Shown here in pieces: positions 41,611-46,462 of a DNA stretch of 46,462 nt. The number at the start of each line of letters is the position of its first letter. Within the stretch, counting starts at the first letter, position 1. The DNA is from a virus. The position numbers were made by a program, and so were the translations under genes. The stretch is from the IMG/VR virus record IMGVR_UViG_3300005581_000025, positions 1 to 46,462 of that record; one strand, given 5' to 3'. The notes beneath the pieces are model-generated. The model did no database searches, was not told the origin of the DNA, and was given only the letters and a program-made list of their open reading frames with translations.

Positions 41611-41891
41611 TTACGTAGCAGACTCATGCTGACGATTTCGGACACTCTATGCGCTACATCTTCATCATCGTGAATAACATGCACAGTATTTTCGGAAGTA
41701 TCTTTTTTTCTATTGTAATTTCGAACAGACACAATAATTCCTCCCCTTGCAGGAGTAACCGAAAATCTCAGTGTATTGTCTTCGTTGTAGTCATCACTAC
41801 TGGTTACCGACAGTCTATTAGAAGGTACTAATTCTGCTTCATCCCCAGGGTATAAAAAATTCTTAAATTTTTGTCTTAGCCAGTTAGTCAT
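41607..41891 (-). CDS. small hypothetical protein
   Basis: 94 residues. MTNWLRQKFKNFLYPGDEAEL, then a beta-rich core (RFSVTPARGGIIVSVRNYN) and an acidic helical C-terminus. Basic N-terminus. Function unknown. Confidence 0.65.
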   Translation of the reverse strand: MTNWLRQKFKNFLYPGDEAELVPSNRLSVTSSDDYNEDNTLRFSVTPARGGIIVSVRNYNRKKDTSENTVHVIHDDEDVAHRVSEIVSMSLLRN

Positions 41892-41893
41892 TA

Positions 41894-42103
41894 TTAACTA
41901 TCCCTATCCATTTCACCGGCCTCTTTGACCAATGCCAACATTTCGTCTAGTGTATTACACAAAATTTTGGCATTAACATAGTCACCTTTTTTATTTCGGC
42001 CACCAACTTCTACCATAAAGCCATTGTCGTACATATTAACTGTAAATGATTCATTTACTTTTGTTAATTTATCACTGAGTTTGTTTACTGCTTTTGCTAC
42101 CAT
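41894..42103 (-). CDS. small hypothetical protein
   Basis: 69 residues: a helical lysine-rich start (KAVNKLSDKLTKV), a beta hairpin (YDNGFMVEVGGRNKKGDY) and a final helix. I recall this pattern in T4-like marine phages. Starts after AAGGAAAC in the 19-base gap behind folE. Function unknown. Confidence 0.65.
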   Translation of the reverse strand: MVAKAVNKLSDKLTKVNESFTVNMYDNGFMVEVGGRNKKGDYVNAKILCNTLDEMLALVKEAGEMDRDS

Positions 42104-42122
42104 TTTGTTTCCTTACTGTTAA

Positions 42123-42872
42123 TTAACGCGGAGCGAACTCTTGTTGCAATTTAATATTGTCGAAAAATTCTTTCTTTGCACCTGGATCTTCTTTGAAAGA
42201 ACCTTTTAATACTGTGGTCTGTGTCAGACTGCTATGTGCCATAATGCCGCGGTTCTCACAACACCCGTGAGTTGCTTGAATGTAAACGCCTAGATTTTTT
42301 GCACCTGTGGCTTTTTCGATTTCCCGAGCAATGTCATTACAAAGTTCCTCCTGGAGTGTACCTCGTCTTGCACACCACTGTGCGATGCGGGTGTACTTGC
42401 TGAGACCGATGAGCTTTTCGGCAGCAATAATACCAATATAAGCAACTCCACTAACGGGCTGGTGATGATGGCTACACATACTGCGAAGCTCACTGCGAAC
42501 AACCAGCATGCCTTCGTAACGATCCGCCGAGTCATTTGGAAATGCTGTTGCGTCTGGTGCTTGTTCATATCGTCCTGCCATTATTTCGTTAAAGTACATT
42601 TTGGCCAGTCTACGTGCTGTGCCTTTACTGTTTGGATCTGTTTCGCGGTCAATCAGCAAACGATCAAGTACTAGTTCGAACGCCTCTGCGGCTTCGTCAA
42701 TTAGTTGTTCTTTGTTATGATCGTCGACATATTCACTAATGTTGTCGCCTGCCCAAAATCTTTTGCCGTCACGTCTCATCTTGGCGCGAAGATAGTTGCC
42801 GAGATATTTTTCTTCCTGATATCCACCGTCACCGTACATAGCGTCCAATCCTGTTTCTTTTTTATTTGTCAT
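42123..42872 (-). CDS. folE: GTP cyclohydrolase I FolE
   Basis: 249 residues. SMCSHHHQPVSG (zinc C133 and His), IGLSKYTRIAQWCARR and THGCCENRGIM (C204/C205) form the zinc and GTP-binding sites. It makes dihydroneopterin triphosphate, the first step to both folate and preQ0. With QueD and QueE it gives three steps of the 7-deazaguanine route in this window. A 115-residue N-terminal part resembles the usual helical arm. Confidence 0.95.
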   Translation of the reverse strand: MTNKKETGLDAMYGDGGYQEEKYLGNYLRAKMRRDGKRFWAGDNISEYVDDHNKEQLIDEAAEAFELVLDRLLIDRETDPNSKGTARRLAKMYFNEIMAGRYEQAPDATAFPNDSADRYEGMLVVRSELRSMCSHHHQPVSGVAYIGIIAAEKLIGLSKYTRIAQWCARRGTLQEELCNDIAREIEKATGAKNLGVYIQATHGCCENRGIMAHSSLTQTTVLKGSFKEDPGAKKEFFDNIKLQQEFAPR

Positions 42873-42873
42873 A

Positions 42874-43485
42874 TTAATCCGTAATAGTAAATTGCCTTAG
42901 ATCTGCATATTCTACATATTTAGGCATAGGTTTGTCAACTCTTATACCTTTCATTAATGCCAAGCCCCATTCTGCTTCTTCGGGGGTTGGTTTGTAATGA
43001 TATCCAATTTTAAATTCTTTTTGATTAGTCCAAGGTCTAGTATTTAGGTCCCGACCATCGTAACGCATTAAAATAATGGAATCATATGCATCTTTATCAT
43101 CTAATAGAATCGCACCTCCCCTGCCGATATGCAATGGTTTGTCATGTCCAAAACTTAAACATTGCATCATTCCAGGACGATACATGTTTTCTTCTAGACG
43201 CCTGGCACTGTCCCAGATTCTAGTATTAATAAAAGGATATTCCCCGATCCATCTCTGCCAACTGTGATCTGAGTAATTGTATTTGATATTCAATTTATGC
43301 ATTAGCATTGGGATACTGATGTAAGTGTACGGAGTAAAATTGACTTCTTTTACTTTGTCATATCGTAAACAAAGTTCAATAGCGTGGGTGCAACAATCAG
43401 TCATTATTGCATATGGGGCACCAGTAAAATCTGCTAGTTCTTGTTCGAATTGATGAATTCTGTCAAATGCGTTTAAGGAGTTCAT
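42874..43485 (-). CDS. short DegT-like PLP protein lacking C-terminal domain
   Basis: 203 residues from the ATG at 43485 (an in-frame GTG at 43491 is possible). FEQELADFTGAPYAI, RIWDSARRL (D92) and SFGHDKPLHIGRGGAILLDD (K116) are recognisable DegT blocks, yet the protein is little more than half the usual 370 residues. It lacks the C-terminal small domain of the 369-residue DegT at 19770-20879. It could be an active minimal transaminase, a sensor or a binding protein. Next to a glycosyltransferase gene. Confidence 0.72.
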   Translation of the reverse strand: MNSLNAFDRIHQFEQELADFTGAPYAIMTDCCTHAIELCLRYDKVKEVNFTPYTYISIPMLMHKLNIKYNYSDHSWQRWIGEYPFINTRIWDSARRLEENMYRPGMMQCLSFGHDKPLHIGRGGAILLDDKDAYDSIILMRYDGRDLNTRPWTNQKEFKIGYHYKPTPEEAEWGLALMKGIRVDKPMPKYVEYADLRQFTITD

Positions 43486-44557
43486 ATGCACTAAAAAAAT
43501 TATCTGTTAAATGCTTTGACAATGCTTTTAATTGTGGTAATCGGGTTTCGTAATGATCCATGTGTTGCATGATAGCAAAACATAAGTTGTCTCGATATGC
43601 ATTGTATTGATTCCAATCCTCAGTCCAATACGATGGATATTTAAAAATGTCAGGATACATTTCTTTATAACTTAGCCTGTCGGGTACCATAGGAATAGCA
43701 TCAACTAATGCGCCTTCATAGCAACCTATACCCAGTGTTTCTTGGAGACTACAACTAAACACAATCTTAGCACGGCCTAACAACTTGTGATATTCATGTT
43801 TGCTTAATTGCTGATCCTGGCAGACCACAAACTCATATTGAGGTAATTGTTTAGCCAAGTCACGAAAGATTTCAACTTGCTTCTCGGGCGCAATTCGGTG
43901 CGGGAACAAAATAAGATCACGCTTGGGATTAGTATTATAGTTTTCTAGAACGTCAACCATATACTCCATAGGCCAACCTGTGCGTACAATCTTGCCGCCG
44001 TCGTAGCGTTCAGCCCAATCTTCTTCATACCAAGGATTCTCCGACGGGTAGCCATCTTCGAGAAGTTCATCAAAGAATAACTTTACATGAAACTCTGTGG
44101 CAAAGTAGTTGTGATCAAACGCATGATAGAAACTCTTTTCAGCATGTCTGACCCATCTCTTTTTTCCAACAAGACGTCCTAGGAAGTCTTGTGGGTCATA
44201 ACTGCCAGCATGCCAAAGTCCGTGTGTAGTTACTGGAATGTTCAGTAACTCGCTCATATACTTTAAGTTGATAATGCCAGGATGCCAAGCATCTGTAAAG
44301 ATAAAATGATCACCAGCAATAACTTTACCTTGGGTGAAGAGTCTACCCATTTGCTCAACTTGGCTAGCCTTGTAGATGTTGGTGCCGCCAAAATTAAGAA
44401 AGGCACCAGGAGTAGTAGCGTCTGGGATATCAGTAGGACCTGAAATAACGTGAACATCATGACCTGCTTTCTTTAGTAAACTAGGTACATGCGATTTCCA
44501 TTGGGCAGTGTACCTAGTTTCAACTGACTCCAAATCCACAATAAAGATTTTAGCCAT
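43463..44557 (-). CDS. GT4-type glycosyltransferase
   Basis: 364 residues. A GT-B fold by its Rossmann-like halves: N-terminal IFIVDLESVETRY and HVISGPTD, then DLILFPHRIAPEKQVEIF, VCQDQQ and IVFSCSLQETLGIGCYEGALVDAIPMVP, the donor-site ExxGIxxxEG segment with GIPMVP-like loop of GT4. It transfers a sugar from a nucleotide donor. Overlaps the following mini-DegT gene by 23 bases. Confidence 0.82.
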   Translation of the reverse strand: MAKIFIVDLESVETRYTAQWKSHVPSLLKKAGHDVHVISGPTDIPDATTPGAFLNFGGTNIYKASQVEQMGRLFTQGKVIAGDHFIFTDAWHPGIINLKYMSELLNIPVTTHGLWHAGSYDPQDFLGRLVGKKRWVRHAEKSFYHAFDHNYFATEFHVKLFFDELLEDGYPSENPWYEEDWAERYDGGKIVRTGWPMEYMVDVLENYNTNPKRDLILFPHRIAPEKQVEIFRDLAKQLPQYEFVVCQDQQLSKHEYHKLLGRAKIVFSCSLQETLGIGCYEGALVDAIPMVPDRLSYKEMYPDIFKYPSYWTEDWNQYNAYRDNLCFAIMQHMDHYETRLPQLKALSKHLTDNFFSAYELLKRI

Positions 44558-44559
44558 TA

Positions 44560-44772
44560 TTAGAAATTATTTTGTTGTTTATCAAATTGTTTATTTCGCC
44601 AGTTGCGATATTTTTCAAATTTACGATATTGCTCGGATTTATACAAATCTCGTTCGTCGAATTTAAGCATGTTAAACCGACAAAAGTTTTTATATCCTTC
44701 TAAGTCGTCGAAAATTCTATCAACTTCAGGTTTAATACGTAGATATTTTTCGATGTATTTAGGCTGTGCCAT
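44560..44772 (-). CDS. small basic hypothetical protein
   Basis: 70 residues, charged and aromatic, helix-like (IEKYLRIKPEVDRIFDDLEG, KFEKYRNWRNKQFDKQQ). AAGGA before the ATG. Pattern known from T4-like phages; function unknown. Confidence 0.65.
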   Translation of the reverse strand: MAQPKYIEKYLRIKPEVDRIFDDLEGYKNFCRFNMLKFDERDLYKSEQYRKFEKYRNWRNKQFDKQQNNF

Positions 44773-44783
44773 TACAATTTTCC

Positions 44784-45227
44784 TTAAATTTTAATACGTT
44801 GAATGGGTTGGTGAGTTTCGTATTTGATAAGAGCTCCGTTTTCACCGTCTTCGGAGACTTCGATCCAGACTGCTCGTCCTGGATGCTTTGCAGTAATTTG
44901 AATATAAAGATCATCAGACATCATTTCACATGATTTATAATCAAGCTTAAGAGTTCCGTCTTTGTAAAGATTTTCTAACCATCGTTTAAATTGAATGAAT
45001 TCTATGTCCCGATCATTGTGTAAGACATCAATCCAAACTTTAAAATGAAATATATGTCGATGTGGAGAGCCTAAGAAGCTTACATCATATTCGTCTCCGG
45101 TTGCTAGCATGGGGTCGGTTGCTGCTGCCGGATAACAATGGATTCCTTCTTTACGAAACGTTACCCAAATTTTTCTTTCTGCACGACTCATAATAGAATT
45201 TGCTTGTTCACGGGTTTCTTGATTCAT
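44784..45227 (-). CDS. conserved-looking phage hypothetical protein
   Basis: 147 residues. N-terminal helix (ANSIMSRAERKIWVTFRKEG), then beta-rich with GIHCYPAAATDP, a HRHIFHFKVWIDVLHND segment and an acidic WLENLYKDG. Start supported by GAGGAATAAA. I associate it with T4-like phages. Function unknown. Confidence 0.7.
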   Translation of the reverse strand: MNQETREQANSIMSRAERKIWVTFRKEGIHCYPAAATDPMLATGDEYDVSFLGSPHRHIFHFKVWIDVLHNDRDIEFIQFKRWLENLYKDGTLKLDYKSCEMMSDDLYIQITAKHPGRAVWIEVSEDGENGALIKYETHQPIQRIKI

Positions 45228-45231
45228 TATT

Positions 45232-45762
45232 TTATTCCTCAGATTCTTTGGGAAAAACAGGCGTATCGCCTATGTAGTCTTTCCAGTCAGTATATACTTG
45301 GCGTGTTAGTAACTCATTGAGTGGGTGGCACCATACTCCGGTATTAGTGTCACCCCACGTGTTATCGTCAATTTTAACTGTGGCATGATAATTATATAAC
45401 TTAATGTAAGGAATCTTAACACTGATCATGGGAATGAAAGTTTTGTATTCACACCAGGATTCTTCGTGAATCTCTTTACAATATTGTACGTCGAAGTCTA
45501 GTGTAACAAAATAATCTTTAATTAGCAAGGGTTTAATCATTTCATTCCACGATGCCCAATCATATGGATTGGCGGGATGAAAACTTTGACTAGTACCAAA
45601 ATAAATGTGTTGAATATTGTGTTCTTCCGCCAATTTGATAATTTCGTCTACAGGTTTAATGCCTACTACAAACAAGGTCTTTTCGCCTTTCATAATAGTA
45701 TTTTCAACCTCTGTGCCAACAAAATAATCTACTTGTTGGCGATTTTGCGTATTAATTCCCAT
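45232..45762 (-). CDS. conserved-looking phage hypothetical protein
   Basis: 176 residues from the ATG at 45762, chosen for the GGA six bases before it and the small (11-base) overlap with the dehydrogenase gene; the frame is open further upstream but that part shadows the dehydrogenase. VDYFVGTEVENTIMKGEKTLFVVGI followed by IYFGTSQSFHPANPYDW and TLDFDVQYCKE. I know similar sequences from T4-like phages, function unknown. Confidence 0.7.
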   Translation of the reverse strand: MGINTQNRQQVDYFVGTEVENTIMKGEKTLFVVGIKPVDEIIKLAEEHNIQHIYFGTSQSFHPANPYDWASWNEMIKPLLIKDYFVTLDFDVQYCKEIHEESWCEYKTFIPMISVKIPYIKLYNYHATVKIDDNTWGDTNTGVWCHPLNELLTRQVYTDWKDYIGDTPVFPKESEE

Positions 45763-46462
45763 TTTTATTCCAATAAATGTAGCCCCTGCTGTAACCCAGT
45801 GGCCTAAGGTGTCCGTCATTAAATGCCTGCTGCCATGCAGTATCTCTATAATAGCTTTTTGTCCAAAACATGTCAACATTGATATCACCGTTTGTGATCC
45901 AATATTCAGCATCCTGCATTGCCTTGTAGAACTTATCGGTTCTTGGACTAGGAAATACAATAGAGCAAGCTTTCCAAAGTAAATTGGAAAAATTTGTCCG
46001 GATCTCTTTTTGTACACCCATTACTACTAAAGATTCATTGTTTAAAATATCTTCTGTGAATACATCCGGGTGACTACTTAAATCAATGATTACATCAAAC
46101 TTTCCGTGATACACATTGGACAGTTTATCTCCCCATAGATTCTTATTACTGTTACCGATAACAGTGATTTCAAAATCTAAATGATTTAGTAAAACAGTAT
46201 GGTAAGCAACCCAAGCGAGAAAGCCACTACCGAGAATCAGTAATCTCTTGCCCGGACCACTTCGTTCTGCAATTTCTCTTAAAGGTTGAGTTACTACATT
46301 AATTCCACAAGCCACTGGTTCTAAAATATATTTTGGATGTGCTTCGGGTACTTTAACATATTCTTTGGATCGTACATTATAAGTGTCGGCATACGCCGGC
46401 TCACCTCTTGTTGCAACATAATCTCCTGGCACGACGTCTTGAACATTTTTACCTATTTTAAC
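45752..46462 (-). CDS. medium-chain dehydrogenase/reductase, 5'-partial
   Basis: The frame is open through the window edge; the visible C-terminal part is about 236 residues. NVQDVVPGDYVATRG is the GroES-like entry strand, EPVACGINVVTQPL matches the usual cofactor-domain linker, and LLILGSGFLAWVAYHTVL is the NAD(P) GxGxxA-type loop. Belongs to the zinc-type MDR family; the zinc-ligand region lies outside the window or is not recognisable. Probably oxidises or reduces a sugar or alcohol; substrate unknown. Confidence 0.72.
   Translation of the reverse strand, partial: VKIGKNVQDVVPGDYVATRGEPAYADTYNVRSKEYVKVPEAHPKYILEPVACGINVVTQPLREIAERSGPGKRLLILGSGFLAWVAYHTVLLNHLDFEITVIGNSNKNLWGDKLSNVYHGKFDVIIDLSSHPDVFTEDILNNESLVVMGVQKEIRTNFSNLLWKACSIVFPSPRTDKFYKAMQDAEYWITNGDINVDMFWTKSYYRDTAWQQAFNDGHLRPLGYSRGYIYWNKNGN

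Noticed and set aside
45763-46017. N-terminal extension of the hypothetical at 45232-45762
   Set aside because: This part overlaps the dehydrogenase gene in another frame; an ATG with GGA upstream fits at 45762.
1-46462. tRNA genes, rRNA, CRISPR arrays, insertion sequences
   Set aside because: I looked for cloverleaf-like segments in gaps, evenly spaced repeats and transposase motifs and saw none; the gaps are too short to hold tRNAs apart from the queD leader.

Overview
This window looks like part of a large, AT-rich, T4-like tailed phage, probably marine. I infer this from the density of small genes, the frequent ATGA/GTGA stop-start overlaps, and the mix of a phage nucleotide toolkit (ThyA, DHFR, dCMP deaminase, FEN/T4 RNase H-type exonuclease), 7-deazaguanine genes (FolE, QueD, QueE), a MoxR ATPase with a VWA/metallopeptidase-like partner, and many short conserved-looking phage hypotheticals. 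There are no ribosomal, tRNA or other cellular housekeeping genes. No virion structural gene is visible, so both the T4-like placement and the host remain inferences.

Layout: positions 1-19744 are one long plus-strand gene train. It carries glycosyltransferase-like genes, two SGNH-like proteins, five consecutive paralogous radical SAM genes with an N-terminal twitch-type cysteine region (one GT-B-like gene sits between the first two), a NodU/CmcH carbamoyltransferase, an APS-kinase-like/nucleotidyltransferase fusion, a sulfotransferase-like gene with its own promoter, a dCMP deaminase, a triple-repeat glycosyltransferase-like protein and a GNAT + YHYT-domain fusion. It reads as an accessory module that builds or decorates a glycan or peptide, with predicted carbamoyl and sulfate transfer chemistry.

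Positions 19770-46462 are all on the minus strand. Read 3' to 5' in window coordinates, they hold DegT aminotransferase, epimerase, SGNH, ThyA, DHFR, small genes, the VWA/MoxR pair, a block of small genes each with its own promoter (30.0-31.0 kb), many small conserved genes, the exonuclease, QueE, MazG-like, QueD, methyltransferase, phosphoribosyltransferase, cupin, FolE, a mini-DegT protein, a GT4 glycosyltransferase and a medium-chain dehydrogenase cut by the window edge. The two trains converge at about 19.75 kb.

Regulation is unusually readable. Nine sigma70-like promoters can be placed, all with a 17-bp spacer. Three sit so close to an ATG that the mRNA should be leaderless or nearly so (sulfotransferase, thyA, exonuclease). 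Three others form a repeated promoter/leader cassette whose spacer is a palindrome. A hairpin with an A-rich tail resembling a class I preQ1 riboswitch lies in the 91-bp gap upstream of queD. Six short genes of 29-57 codons, exactly nested between neighbours or promoters, are added here. I see no tRNA, rRNA, CRISPR array or insertion sequence. No stretch of 300 bases lacks a gene.
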